In this document: piece after piece, positions 52,361-60,380 of the stretch
Numbering within the stretch: the first letter of the stretch is position 1
How the letters are laid out: each line of letters opens with the position of its first letter
Source: Xanthobacteraceae bacterium
GTDB taxonomy: Bacteria; Pseudomonadota; Alphaproteobacteria; Rhizobiales; Xanthobacteraceae
Reading direction: 5' to 3'
DNA: 64,000 nt
Assembly: GCA_019635585.1 (NCBI GenBank)
Contig: JAHBZE010000002.1
Span: forward strand, 806,001-870,000
The notes under the pieces: generated by a model
What the model was told of the DNA's origin: nothing
The model's input: only the letters and a program-made list of their open reading frames with translations
The model's database searches: none
Program-made: the position numbers and the translations under genes

Positions 52361-52689
52361 TTTCGCCCAATAAGTGATTGCTTGCCTTCGGACCAATATC
52401 CTTTTCGAACGCCGGTATAACGAAACGGCATCGGAAGCGGCCAAGCCTAGCCACTACATTGATTTAGCAGATTGCACTGCAAAATGGATGTTGTACCGCG
52501 GCTAGCATCGTTGGCCTTCTACGCCAAAGATGCCGACTTGTTGCGAAAGACGTAAAATACAACAAGTCAGCTGCAGGGCCATGAGCCGAGAGCTCGGCCC
52601 TAGGTTCTGCAGCGATAATCTGCAAAAGCGCTACGCCTTAACTCATACACTTTTCTGCTCCTTCCGAGCTTTATTGAATAAGCGGCCAA
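52361..52689 (+). other. 329-bp stretch without a supported gene
   Basis: Only short frames without ribosome-binding sites occur. The part next to 52361 may hold the promoter of the RNA candidate (reading left), but no clear elements stand out. Confidence 0.4.
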
Positions 52690-52947
52690 TCACTTTCGCT
52701 TTTGCCGGAGCGATTGCAGCCAAATGATCCAAGCGCGCTTGAACGCGCTCATCGCGTGCTCGAGCTCAAACGTACTGCCGGTCGTCTTGAATTCAGGAGG
52801 ATATGCACTCAGCGAAAAAGTCCATGACCAATACGTCTGACTTGGGCTTGTGACGCGCCGGATAGCGCCGACACGAATAGTGCCTGCGTAGACTTGGTAC
52901 TGTGGGTCGCCGTTAAATTCGCCGACAGAAACGAGGTGGAGAGGCAC
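52690..52947 (-). CDS. Small hypothetical protein
   Basis: The 85-residue protein has an aromatic middle (SQTYWSWTFSLSAYPPEF) and a C-terminal helix with TFELEHAMSAFKRAWIIWL. The layout, a short beta region followed by a helix that ends in a Trp-rich amphipathic stretch, is like small rhizobial proteins of unknown role. No signal peptide or motif is seen. Confidence 0.5.
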   Translation of the reverse strand: MPLHLVSVGEFNGDPQYQVYAGTIRVGAIRRVTSPSQTYWSWTFSLSAYPPEFKTTGSTFELEHAMSAFKRAWIIWLQSLRQKRK

Positions 52948-53067
52948 GCTTTAGCATCCCTAGCTTCCCCGCTGGGTGATACCTGCCGCGACGCAAACTG
53001 GAGTGGTTCGGCTGGCTATGCAAAGCTGACTTGTGGATGTCCGCCTCTGACCTCGACGAGACACAAA

Positions 53068-53358
53068 ATGTGGATGCTCTGGCCGCCCTACCGTCGCCGC
53101 GTGCTGGCTGAAGCCGATGAATATTTGGAGTCTTTCGGCAATCGCGCCTATTCGCAGTGCCGAACGGACTGCATCGAGGCCATGGAAAAACGCGACTACA
53201 ATCGGTGGGCGTTTCTCAGTAGCGTACGGGGCGTACTCGCGAAGAAATTAGGCCGGGACCGCTATCTGGACACGGCGACCGGCTATTTGGAGCAAGAGCC
53301 TTACGACCACGGCCCTGGCATTGTTGTGCAACGATCGAAAGACACTACCCTGCACTGA
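53068..53358 (+). CDS. Small hypothetical protein of rhizobial type
   Basis: The 96-residue protein is mostly helical, with ADEYLESFGNRAYSQC, EKRDYNRWAFLSSVRGVLAK and GRDRYLDTATGYLEQ. It fits a recurrent rhizobial pattern (residues pairing a helix ending in Tyr with an L-D-T-A-T-x-Y-L end) of unknown function. The longer frame upstream overlaps the divergent gene at 52690-52947, so the start is placed at 53068. Confidence 0.5.
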   Translation: MWMLWPPYRRRVLAEADEYLESFGNRAYSQCRTDCIEAMEKRDYNRWAFLSSVRGVLAKKLGRDRYLDTATGYLEQEPYDHGPGIVVQRSKDTTLH

Positions 53359-53412
53359 GACAGTCCGCATAAAGGAAATGGCTTCCATCGTTCCGAGCGC
53401 CGTGGATAGCTT

Positions 53413-53631
53413 CTAATCTCCGTCCTCACCAAGCGATCTAGAGAGCGCTTCTCGCGTGATCCCTGCGCTCTTCGCAAGTTTGCTCATTCTTTTCGCTCTC
53501 GCTACGTCGTCAAGAGCTCCAATGATTAACGCCGAATTCCCATCCTCAAAAGCAGCATTGAGGTATTCTACGATCGCTTTTGGGTTGTCGAGATAGTCCG
53601 CGGCGTCCCATTTAGTAGTCTTAATGATCAT
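53413..53631 (-). pseudogene. Truncated addiction-module antidote (HigA-like), no toxin partner
   Basis: The 72 codons begin IIKTTKWDAADYLDNP and contain ALIIGALDDVARAKRMSKLA and ITREALSRSLGEDGD, which match the antidote protein of RelE/ParE-like addiction modules up to the helix-turn-helix. The family goes on after GEDG-Asn-Pro for about 20 residues; here a stop follows GEDGD, so the last helix is lost. No toxin frame is found upstream on this strand, so this looks like a decayed module. Confidence 0.6.
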
Positions 53632-53714
53632 GCCGCCCACTCCGCTTCCCTGATCAACGCTCTTCGGCTTCATTGTCATTCTAGTATTCGAAAGCGCTTC
53701 CCCCTACTAGGTAG

Positions 53715-54011
53715 TCACGCCGCTGAAAGAGCTCGCTCCACTGCCTTTGGTTCCTTCTCAATTACTTTAAGATAAGCACGAACTGGTCCAGCGGGGCGAG
53801 ATCTACCCTGCTCCCAATCTTTAACGCTCGCTGGGTTAAAACCATATCGTTGCGAGAATTCTGGTTGTGACAGACCAAGTTTCTTTCGAAGCTTCGCGAC
53901 ATCTACATCCGAAGGTACATGGACGCGAAACTCAGCCTTGTTTGCCTTTCCAGAGGCAAACGCTACCGCATCACGGGCACCCTGAAGAATTCGATTGCTC
54001 GACTTTTTCAT
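53715..54011 (-). CDS. XRE-type antitoxin of the toxin-antitoxin pair
   Basis: The 98-residue protein has a helix-turn-helix (about 38-90): DVAKLRKKLGLSQPEFSQRY and FNPASVKDWEQGRSRPAG, as in NadS/HigA-type antitoxins. Its N-terminal 30 residues are basic and probably fold on the toxin. It lies 34 bases after the toxin gene, in toxin-first order, as in higBA. It should bind the dyads at 54424-54477. Confidence 0.8.
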   Translation of the reverse strand: MKKSSNRILQGARDAVAFASGKANKAEFRVHVPSDVDVAKLRKKLGLSQPEFSQRYGFNPASVKDWEQGRSRPAGPVRAYLKVIEKEPKAVERALSAA

Positions 54012-54045
54012 ATCATTTCCTCTCTACTGAAATTGATAGTGATCA

Positions 54046-54423
54046 TCAGCGCCGCCTAATCTTTGCAACTTGGCGTCTTGTTTGAGCGCGAAACAGTTCA
54101 GGCAGGCTGGTCAACAGCTTCTTCAATTCGCTCTTTTCTGCCGCAGTCAGGTTTGCTTTGGATCCCTTGCCAAAGACATCCAGTAGAAAGATCGGCATGT
54201 CTTCACCGCCATAGAACGTAATCACGCGATAGCCACCACTCTTGCCTTTGCCTCGACCCGCGAAACGTACTTTTCGGGCACCACCCGTGCCGACCATCAT
54301 CTCGCCAGCAGTGGGATTAAGCGCCAGAAAAGCGACGATATCGGCACGCATTTGTTCATCAAGCCCCTCTTCTCGGGCCGACGCCAGGAATGCCGGGGTT
54401 TCGATGACTGTATGCATGATCAT
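54046..54423 (-). CDS. RelE/HigB-type toxin
   Basis: The 125-residue protein matches the RelE-family group paired with NadS antitoxins: VIETPAFLASAREEGLDEQM, the core GTGGARKVRFAGRGKGKSGG, YRVITFYGGEDMPIFLLDVF and GSKANLTAAEKSELKKLL, with a basic tail. Such toxins are ribosome-dependent or free mRNA interferases. The start could be either ATG at 54423 or 54417; no ribosome-binding site is clear. The promoter region holds three dyads. Confidence 0.8.
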   Translation of the reverse strand: MIMHTVIETPAFLASAREEGLDEQMRADIVAFLALNPTAGEMMVGTGGARKVRFAGRGKGKSGGYRVITFYGGEDMPIFLLDVFGKGSKANLTAAEKSELKKLLTSLPELFRAQTRRQVAKIRRR

Positions 54424-54477
54424 ATACGGAATTCCCGTATGAACGTCAACGGGATTCCCGTATACGGAAAAGCCGTA
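54424..54477. promoter_or_regulatory. Three operator dyads in the toxin-antitoxin promoter region
   Basis: Dyad 1 ATACGG-AATT-CCCGTAT (54424-54440), dyad 2 ACGGGA-T-TCCCGT (54449-54461) and dyad 3 TACGG-N5-CCGTA (54463-54477) share the half-site TACGG. TATAAT, read on the minus strand, lies at 54477-54482 beside dyad 3, so bound antitoxin would lie between promoter and toxin start. This fits autorepression by the toxin-antitoxin complex. Confidence 0.65.
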
Positions 54478-54505
54478 TTATACAGGCTAAATTAGGATCG
54501 AAATC

Positions 54506-54844
54506 CTACAGAGAGTCGTCGATCGAGATCAGACCGAGACGCGCGATTTCCGCATTCATGACATCGCGGCCGTACCGTTCTTCGCCTTCTCGAACCATCT
54601 CATTCAGAACCCGAAAAATCTGGTCTACGGGTTCTGATCCATTCTTGTTAGCGAGTTCTGCGAACCGCGTGTTGAGCTGTAGAAGTCTTTGATGTGCAGA
54701 AAATTTTCTAGCTTCTCCACGCAGAAATTTCTGCCGTTGTTCGATCCGGTGCCTTCGCGCCTCCTCCTTTGCTCGTTGTTCAGCTTTTTCCTTAGCAAGT
54801 CGTGCCTTCTCGGCCGCGCACGAAGCCGCCAAGACCGAGGCCAA
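54506..54844 (-). CDS. Small coiled-coil protein, doubtful start
   Basis: The 112-residue frame starts with a TTG codon and has a long charged helix (about 10-50, EKARLAKEKAEQRAKEEARR and on). It ends with acidic DAL-like text, IARLGLISIDDSL. Another start in a different frame (54861 region, MLDAIFLGLGLGG) reads into the same stretch for 23 codons, so a frameshifted or secreted ancestor is possible. No family recognised. Confidence 0.35.
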   Translation of the reverse strand: MASVLAASCAAEKARLAKEKAEQRAKEEARRHRIEQRQKFLRGEARKFSAHQRLLQLNTRFAELANKNGSEPVDQIFRVLNEMVREGEERYGRDVMNAEIARLGLISIDDSL

Positions 54845-55309
54845 GAAAAATCGCGTCGAGCATGGTTCAAGTCCACTTATATTCGAGACTTAATCAACGC
54901 CTTCAAGCGCAAGGATTCGATTGGAAAGAGAGCGCGGAAATATAAGGAGGATATAAAGATCGTCGCAGCAATCTAAATAGCAGGAAGGAACAGGTGAGCG
55001 GTTCTGTAAACTACAACGGCGCCCCAGAATATCCTTGCTAAGTCTTTGAGATACTGTTGGGCGCACCAGGGCTCGAATCGGGGACCCGCTGATTAAGAGT
55101 ATGGTCGCTCGCAAGCTTCATCTTGGGTGGAGCTGTAGTCTGGGGAGCGGGATTCTTCTGCTGCTCATTATTCTTTGCTTCGGGGACTATTTTGGGCAGC
55201 GTAACTTCGGCTTACATGCGCGAAAGCCCTAGTGATGCGGCCAACAACCCGGGATCCTTAGGCGCAAGTTCAGGCTTGGCAGTGTCAGCACCACGACGAT
55301 GGTAGTGAG
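54845..55309 (+). other. 465-bp stretch with a tRNA remnant
   Basis: No gene is supported; a 60-codon frame at 55123-55305 is hydrophobic but has no ribosome-binding site. The only recognisable item is a tRNA-Lys-like fragment (55057-55100, listed separately). Confidence 0.4.
55057..55100 (-). pseudogene. Degenerate 3' half of a tRNA with CTT anticodon (lysine type)
   Basis: On the minus strand, ACTCTTAATC gives an anticodon loop with CTT, followed by GCGGGTC, a T-arm with TTCGAGC, and TGCGCCCA-ACA at the end. The T-stem has two mismatches, and no 5' half exists. It looks like a decayed attachment site from an element that entered a tRNA-Lys gene. Confidence 0.55.
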
Positions 55310-55495
55310 ATGACAGAGCGCGGCGAAGAACTGGCCGCCGCGATTCCGAACGCCGATAGGGTGATTCTGAAGGCCGATAGGGTGATTCTGAAGGCCGATA
55401 GGGTGATTCTGAAGGCCGCGCATATTTCCGCCATCGAAGATGTGGACGGCTTCGCGAAAGCGGTCAAGGCATTCCGCGCGAAGCTGCCTCAATAA
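55310..55495 (+). pseudogene. C-terminal remnant of an alpha/beta hydrolase with repeat expansion
   Basis: The 61 codons end with RVILKAAHISAIEDVDGFAK, which matches the last strand and catalytic-His helix of enol-lactonase-like alpha/beta hydrolases (Ala-x-His before Ile-Glu). The nucleophile, oxyanion loop and most of the fold are missing upstream. The region before the His is a threefold repeat of the heptapeptide ADRVILK. This should be an inactive fragment. Confidence 0.6.
55352..55414 (+). repeat. Three perfect tandem copies of a 21-bp unit
   Basis: The unit GCCGATAGGGTGATTCTGAAG occurs at 55352-55372, 55373-55393 and 55394-55414 without mismatch. Each copy encodes seven residues in frame, so the number may change by slippage without a frameshift. 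Perfect identity indicates recent expansion. Confidence 0.95.
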
Positions 55496-55626
55496 GGCGA
55501 AAGATGCCTCGATAATTCTTGGATGATGCGCGCGAAGTCGCTAGCCGAAAGCAGTTCGCAGACATGCGCAGCGGAATCGACGCCGCAATATTCGAATGGA
55601 ACTGATTTCAACGTGACCGCTAGCCC

Positions 55627-57060
55627 TTAAAGTTGGCTCACAAATTTCGTATGCAGATAACCGTCGATTCCCTCAGTCCCACCTTCGGAGCCGTAACCGG
55701 AGTGGCGCACGCCGCCGAAAGGCGTCTCCGGCAGCGTGACCTGAAACGTATTGAGACCGATCATGCCGCTGCGGACTTCCCGCTCGATCATCTTCGCCGC
55801 GCGAAGATCATTCGTGAAAGCGTAGGCGGAAAGACCGTACGGCAATCTGTTCGCCTGATCGATAGCGGATTCCAGTTTGTCGAAGCGATTCACAACCGCG
55901 ACCGCGCCAAACGGCTCCTCGTTCATAATGCGCGCTTCGTTCGGCACGTCGGAAACGACGGTCGGCTCCCAGAAGAAACCGATATTTCCTAGCCGCGTAC
56001 CACCAGTATGGAATTTTGCACCGTGTTTACGAGCATCTTCCAGATAAGTTTCCATCGCCGCAACCCGCCGGTTATTGGCAAGCGAACCCATCTGACTCAC
56101 TTCATCGAGACCATTCGTCACGCGCAACGCGCGCATCGCTTCGGAGAAGGCTGCAATAAACCGGTCCGAAACTTCCTCGGCAACATAGAAACGCGTTGGA
56201 GAAATGCACACTTGGCCTGCGTTGCGTGCTTTCGAGGCGACTGCGAGCGAAACGACCTTCTCCATATCGGCGTCCGCGCAAACAATGACCGGAGCATGTC
56301 CGCCCAGTTCCATCGTCGTGCGCTTCAGATCGTTCGCGGCGAGTTTCGCGAGTTCCTTGCCGACCGCCGTCGAGCCGGTGAATGACAGCTTTCGAATAAC
56401 CGGAGACGACAACAGATAGTTCGAAACTTCAGCTGGCACACCGAAAACCACGTTGAGCACGCCTTTCGGCAGCCCGGCAAGCGTAAGCGCGTGTGCGAGC
56501 GCCAATGCTGTTGCCGGCGTTTCCTCGGCCGGTTTCAGAATGCAGGTACAACCAGCGGCAAGCGCCGCGGCGACTTTTCTCGCAGGTGTCAGACCCGGGA
56601 AATTCCACGGCGCGAAAGCCGCAACCGGTCCCACCGGCTCCTTGAACACCATCTGCCGATGCTCGGGTGTCCGCGACGGAACAATACGGCCGTAGGTTCT
56701 ACGCCCCTCTTCGGCCGACCATTCAAATATTTCCGCGCAAGTGAGCACTTCGATCCGCGATTCCGCGATCGTTTTCCCTTCCTCAAGCGTAAGCTGCGTC
56801 GCAATGGATTCGCTGCGTTCGCGCAGCAGCCCGGCCGCCTTGCGAATGATATTGCTGCGCTCCAGCGGAGATGTGCGGCTCCAACTCCGAAATGCGCTTT
56901 CAGAACTCTCCAGCGCACGATCGAGATCGCCTTTCGACGCATGCGGAAGTTCGCCCAGCACTTGCTCGGTGGAAGGATTGTAGATCGGATTGCTTATCCT
57001 TCCTTTCGCCGAAAGGAACTCACCGGAAATCAGCAACGAAAGCTCTGGATAGTCGCTCAT
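55627..57060 (-). CDS. NAD(P)-dependent aldehyde dehydrogenase (succinate-semialdehyde type)
   Basis: The 477-residue protein has FAPWNFPGLTPARKVAAALA, FTGSTAVGKELAKLAANDLK, TMELGGHAPVIVCADAD with the general-base Glu, NAGQVCISPTRFYV with the catalytic Cys and EEPFGAVAVV. Its ending GGTEGIDGYLHTKFVSQ is common to succinate-semialdehyde dehydrogenase-type enzymes. The start MSDYPELSLLI at 57060 is preferred to an ATG 8 codons earlier. In this cluster it may oxidise an aromatic or semialdehyde intermediate; the substrate is not fixed. Confidence 0.88.
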   Translation of the reverse strand: MSDYPELSLLISGEFLSAKGRISNPIYNPSTEQVLGELPHASKGDLDRALESSESAFRSWSRTSPLERSNIIRKAAGLLRERSESIATQLTLEEGKTIAESRIEVLTCAEIFEWSAEEGRRTYGRIVPSRTPEHRQMVFKEPVGPVAAFAPWNFPGLTPARKVAAALAAGCTCILKPAEETPATALALAHALTLAGLPKGVLNVVFGVPAEVSNYLLSSPVIRKLSFTGSTAVGKELAKLAANDLKRTTMELGGHAPVIVCADADMEKVVSLAVASKARNAGQVCISPTRFYVAEEVSDRFIAAFSEAMRALRVTNGLDEVSQMGSLANNRRVAAMETYLEDARKHGAKFHTGGTRLGNIGFFWEPTVVSDVPNEARIMNEEPFGAVAVVNRFDKLESAIDQANRLPYGLSAYAFTNDLRAAKMIEREVRSGMIGLNTFQVTLPETPFGGVRHSGYGSEGGTEGIDGYLHTKFVSQL

Positions 57061-57096
57061 TACTTCACTCTTACTTGGCGCCAAACAAGCCGGGCG

Positions 57097-57852
57097 TCAG
57101 TGCATAACGACGCCACCGTCGACGACCAGCGTTTGTCCCGTGATGAAATTACTCGCGTCACTGGCGAAGAACAGCAAAGCGCCGATCAGATCATCCGGAA
57201 CGGATTCCCTCTTGAGCGCCCGCGTCGCGATTACGGAATCAGCGACATTCTTCCAATCGGGATGATTGCGCACATTGTCGCTGGCAACGAGTCCGGGAGC
57301 GATCGCATTTACGCAGATATTCTGCTCAGCTACTTCTCTTGCCAGCGAGCGCGTCAGCGCGACGATCGCGCCCTTCGATGCTACGTAGTGAAGAAGCTTC
57401 GGCGTTCCCTTGAACACCGTGGCGGAAGAAATATTGATGATCTTGCCGCCGCCCGATTGCGCCATCAGCGGAAAAATCGCCTTCGTAGCCTGCCAGGTAC
57501 CGCGGATATTGACGGTCATGACACGATCCCATTCGTCTTCCGTAATATCCGTAAAAGACGCCATGTTTAGCCCGCCGAACAAAGCGGCATTGTTCACGAG
57601 AATGTCCGTCCGGCCGAATTTCTTCTCGACCTCCGAAACCATGTGATGCAGCGATTCATTTCTGGTTACGTCGCAGGCGGCCGCGATCGCCTCACCGCCC
57701 AGCTCCCTGATTTCCGCCGCAGCAATTTCGGGGTTGACGATATCCGACACGCATACCGCCGCGCCGGCGCGGGCAAGCGCCATGGCATATTGCCGCCCGA
57801 TCCCCTGTTGCGCCCCCGTGACGATCGCAACTTTTCCCGCAAGAGAATTCAT
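57097..57852 (-). CDS. Short-chain dehydrogenase/reductase
   Basis: The 251-residue protein has VTGAQQGIGRQYAMAL (Gly-rich loop), ILVNNAALFGG (Asn-Asn-Ala instead of NNAG), SSATVFKGTPKLLHYVASKG with the catalytic Ser, Tyr and Lys, and a C-terminal GQTLVVDGGVVMH. The start MNSLAGKVAIV at 57852 follows GAGGCGCGGGG. It lies 17 bases downstream of ubiD. It may oxidise a cyclic alcohol formed before or after decarboxylation. Confidence 0.88.
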   Translation of the reverse strand: MNSLAGKVAIVTGAQQGIGRQYAMALARAGAAVCVSDIVNPEIAAAEIRELGGEAIAAACDVTRNESLHHMVSEVEKKFGRTDILVNNAALFGGLNMASFTDITEDEWDRVMTVNIRGTWQATKAIFPLMAQSGGGKIINISSATVFKGTPKLLHYVASKGAIVALTRSLAREVAEQNICVNAIAPGLVASDNVRNHPDWKNVADSVIATRALKRESVPDDLIGALLFFASDASNFITGQTLVVDGGVVMH

Positions 57853-57869
57853 CCCCGCGCCTCTCAAGA

Positions 57870-59267
57870 TTATTTCGCCTGCGCCTTTACTGCTGGGGGA
57901 ACCGACACGCGCCTGAAGTGCTGCATCTTGTCTGGCTGATCGAACGGAATAGTCGCGTCGAGACCAGCCTTGGTCGAAAGTACATCGCCCATCTTACGGA
58001 TTGGCTCAGGTGTCCGGGTGATTGCTGAAGGATCCAGCGCCATCGGCATGCGCGGTACGAGAATAAGATCGCGGTCCCACTGCGAGCGCGTCGCAACAGC
58101 CCATTGTACCCGGATGGGATCGAACGGGTCGATGTCATCATCGACAACGATGACCCACTTCACATCGCGGCTTGCTTCGGTCGGACCGAGGGCGCCGATG
58201 ATCGCCGACATGGAATCGGATTCGAATTTCTTGCTGATCTGCACGACCGCGTGAAAGCGGCAGCAGCCGCCTTCCGGCAGGCACACCGCATTCACGTTGG
58301 GCATCGTCTTTTGCAGGTGCTGCAAAATATCCGCCTCGCGGCAAACACCGCCGAGCAGCCAGTTGTCGAAGGAGCCGGGCAGACAGTCCAGATAGATGGC
58401 GTCCTTCCTTCGCGTGATGCCCTTGACCTTGATGACAGGGTTCAGACGCGGCGGACCGTCATAGACGCGGGAATAGTCGCCATACGGCCCCTCCTCCTCG
58501 CGCGCGCCATTGAGGATGACGCCTTCGATCACGATTTCTGCATTCGCGGGAACTTCGAGGTCGATTGTGTCGCACTTCACCACTTCAAGTGCTTCGCCGC
58601 GCAATGCGCCCGCAACTTCCAGTTCATCAACATCGATCGGTACAATTCGGTCCGGCATTGCGCCTTCGAGCCATGTCACGGGATCCACGCCAATTGCGAT
58701 CGCGACTTCGGTGTCCTTACCCAGCTTCTCATTGCGCCGGTGAATCTCCGCGAGATGCCGGTACAGATTGACCATCAGCACGATGGTCTTCCCGTCCTTG
58801 ATCAGCATGCGCGCGAAGGAGAGATTTCGCTTTCCGGATTGTGGATCGCGCGCGACGATGACGCCGCTTGATATATAGTGGCCGACATCGCCTTCGAAGT
58901 GCATTGGATTCGGAATCTGCTTTGTCAAATCCACGTCGGACTCCGGAATACGAATATCCTTTAGCGGAGCAGCATTCACGAGCTTGGTCGGAATAGGGTT
59001 CTTCGAAGCCTCAATGATACGGTGGCTCAATTCTTGGTCCGGCTTGACCCCCAGCACGCTCGCGATGTTACGGCGGTTGTTGAAAATATTGCCGACGACC
59101 GGCATGTCGAAGCCCGCGACATTCTCGAAATAGACGGTCTTCTTGCCGTCATGCTCTTCTTCGTGGCGCGCTATGTCGAATTTTGTAGAAACACTTTCCT
59201 TAATGCGCACGACTTCGCCGCACTCGTCCAGCCAATTGATGTAAGCCCGCAGGTCGGGGAATGACAT
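57870..59267 (-). CDS. UbiD-family prenyl-FMN decarboxylase
   Basis: The 465-residue protein belongs to the reversible aromatic or unsaturated acid decarboxylases that use prenylated FMN. It shows LSFARMLIKDGKTIVLMVN (prFMN/metal region), EVAIAIGVDPVTWLEGAMPD divided at a turn, and the catalytic Glu/Arg/Glu region in GAREEEGPYGDYSRV. GAAGGAAGTAAAC precedes the ATG. The cognate prenyltransferase gene ubiX lies 3.4 kb away on the other strand. Its substrate could be a hydroxybenzoate or a heterocyclic acid; ubiquinone synthesis is unlikely in this catabolic context. Confidence 0.9.
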   Translation of the reverse strand: MSFPDLRAYINWLDECGEVVRIKESVSTKFDIARHEEEHDGKKTVYFENVAGFDMPVVGNIFNNRRNIASVLGVKPDQELSHRIIEASKNPIPTKLVNAAPLKDIRIPESDVDLTKQIPNPMHFEGDVGHYISSGVIVARDPQSGKRNLSFARMLIKDGKTIVLMVNLYRHLAEIHRRNEKLGKDTEVAIAIGVDPVTWLEGAMPDRIVPIDVDELEVAGALRGEALEVVKCDTIDLEVPANAEIVIEGVILNGAREEEGPYGDYSRVYDGPPRLNPVIKVKGITRRKDAIYLDCLPGSFDNWLLGGVCREADILQHLQKTMPNVNAVCLPEGGCCRFHAVVQISKKFESDSMSAIIGALGPTEASRDVKWVIVVDDDIDPFDPIRVQWAVATRSQWDRDLILVPRMPMALDPSAITRTPEPIRKMGDVLSTKAGLDATIPFDQPDKMQHFRRVSVPPAVKAQAK

Positions 59268-59325
59268 GTTTACTTCCTTCGAGAAAAAGATTGCCGCAGC
59301 GGCTAGAGCCGCTGCGGCGCAACGT

Positions 59326-60342
59326 TCACTTCTTTGCCGCGTTGAGATAGCTGAGATCGATCGCCTTGCTCAGGGGAATGACCGCCTTCTGCGCGCCTAC
59401 CATCACGAAGTGTTCCTGGGTTGCCTGGAGATCGGCAGTTGCGATCTCCGACGTGAACTCAACTTCCTGTATGAGATCGAGGGCGATCTCCCCCGGAAGG
59501 TCGGAGTGACTCTTCACGGCAGAAAGATACTCGTCCTTATGTTTTCCATTCTGCACCTCGGCGGCGTAAGCCAGCGCACGCAGATAGACTTTGAGGAACT
59601 TTACGACGGCTTCCTTGTTCTGTTTGAGGAATTCGTCTCTTCCGACCAATGCGCGTACCTGAATTCTGGAAACGTAATCCGTTTCCCGGACCAGTTCGAC
59701 TGCGAGTCCCTTTTCCACCGCCAGCTTTACCCAGCGCGAGCGCATTCTCGCGCCGTCGATCGTCTTCGACGCAAGCGCAGTCAGAATGTCCGACTCCGAC
59801 ATGCGGACCCAGTCGACCTTTGTGAACACGTCGCCAAATACCTTGTGTCCGATCGGAAACGGGCTGATCTGGCCTTTCGGCGGAACCGGCGCAAAGTCGG
59901 CAAGACGCTTGCCGGCGAAGTCTCCGATCTTGGTGATGGCCTTGCTGTCGTAAAGATCCTTGCGGACGACATAGCCCCGGATGTTGCGCGCTGGTTTGCC
60001 GTCATGCGCGGCAACGGCGAGCGCCGATCCGGAAATTATACGGAAGTCCGCACCGGCGTGAATCATGTTCCAGAGATTTGCCGGAATATAGCCGTCGAGA
60101 ATATCGATCGACTTCGCAGCCAGCATGCTCGGATATTGCATGAAGTTTTTTACGTCGGTGACTTCGACGTTGAGGCCGGCTTCCTTGAACCAGCCCTTGC
60201 CCTGCGCGATGATGATCGGCTCGGTCGCGCCGCCGACACGAATGGTTGTCTGCGCAGAACCGGCATCAGTCATCGCCATCATGATTGCGCCCGCCGCAGC
60301 GGCAAGGGCCACAAGATTTATCGGAATTCTCGTTCTCTTCAT
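59326..60342 (-). CDS. NitT/TauT-type ABC transporter substrate-binding protein
   Basis: The 338-residue protein has a signal peptide (1-30, ending GSAQ) and the SsuA/NMT1-like fold: TTIRVGGATEPIIIAQGKGW, FKEAGLNVEVTDV, and DGYIPANLWNMIHAGADFRI. Ligands of the group are sulfonates, pyrimidine precursors or aromatic acids. GGGAGGAAGTGACG precedes the ATG at 60342. The cluster context suggests an aromatic acid that UbiD then decarboxylates. Confidence 0.88.
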   Translation of the reverse strand: MKRTRIPINLVALAAAAGAIMMAMTDAGSAQTTIRVGGATEPIIIAQGKGWFKEAGLNVEVTDVKNFMQYPSMLAAKSIDILDGYIPANLWNMIHAGADFRIISGSALAVAAHDGKPARNIRGYVVRKDLYDSKAITKIGDFAGKRLADFAPVPPKGQISPFPIGHKVFGDVFTKVDWVRMSESDILTALASKTIDGARMRSRWVKLAVEKGLAVELVRETDYVSRIQVRALVGRDEFLKQNKEAVVKFLKVYLRALAYAAEVQNGKHKDEYLSAVKSHSDLPGEIALDLIQEVEFTSEIATADLQATQEHFVMVGAQKAVIPLSKAIDLSYLNAAKK

Positions 60343-60380
60343 CGTCACTTCCTCCCTTTAGAAACGTTTTGGCTTATTAT

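Noticed and set aside
55123-55305. 60-residue hydrophobic frame on the plus strand
   Set aside because: It has no ribosome-binding site, no homologous pattern, and lies in a stretch of remnants.
55352-55414. CRISPR array
   Set aside because: Three abutting 21-bp units without spacers form a tandem repeat, not a CRISPR; no cas gene is present.
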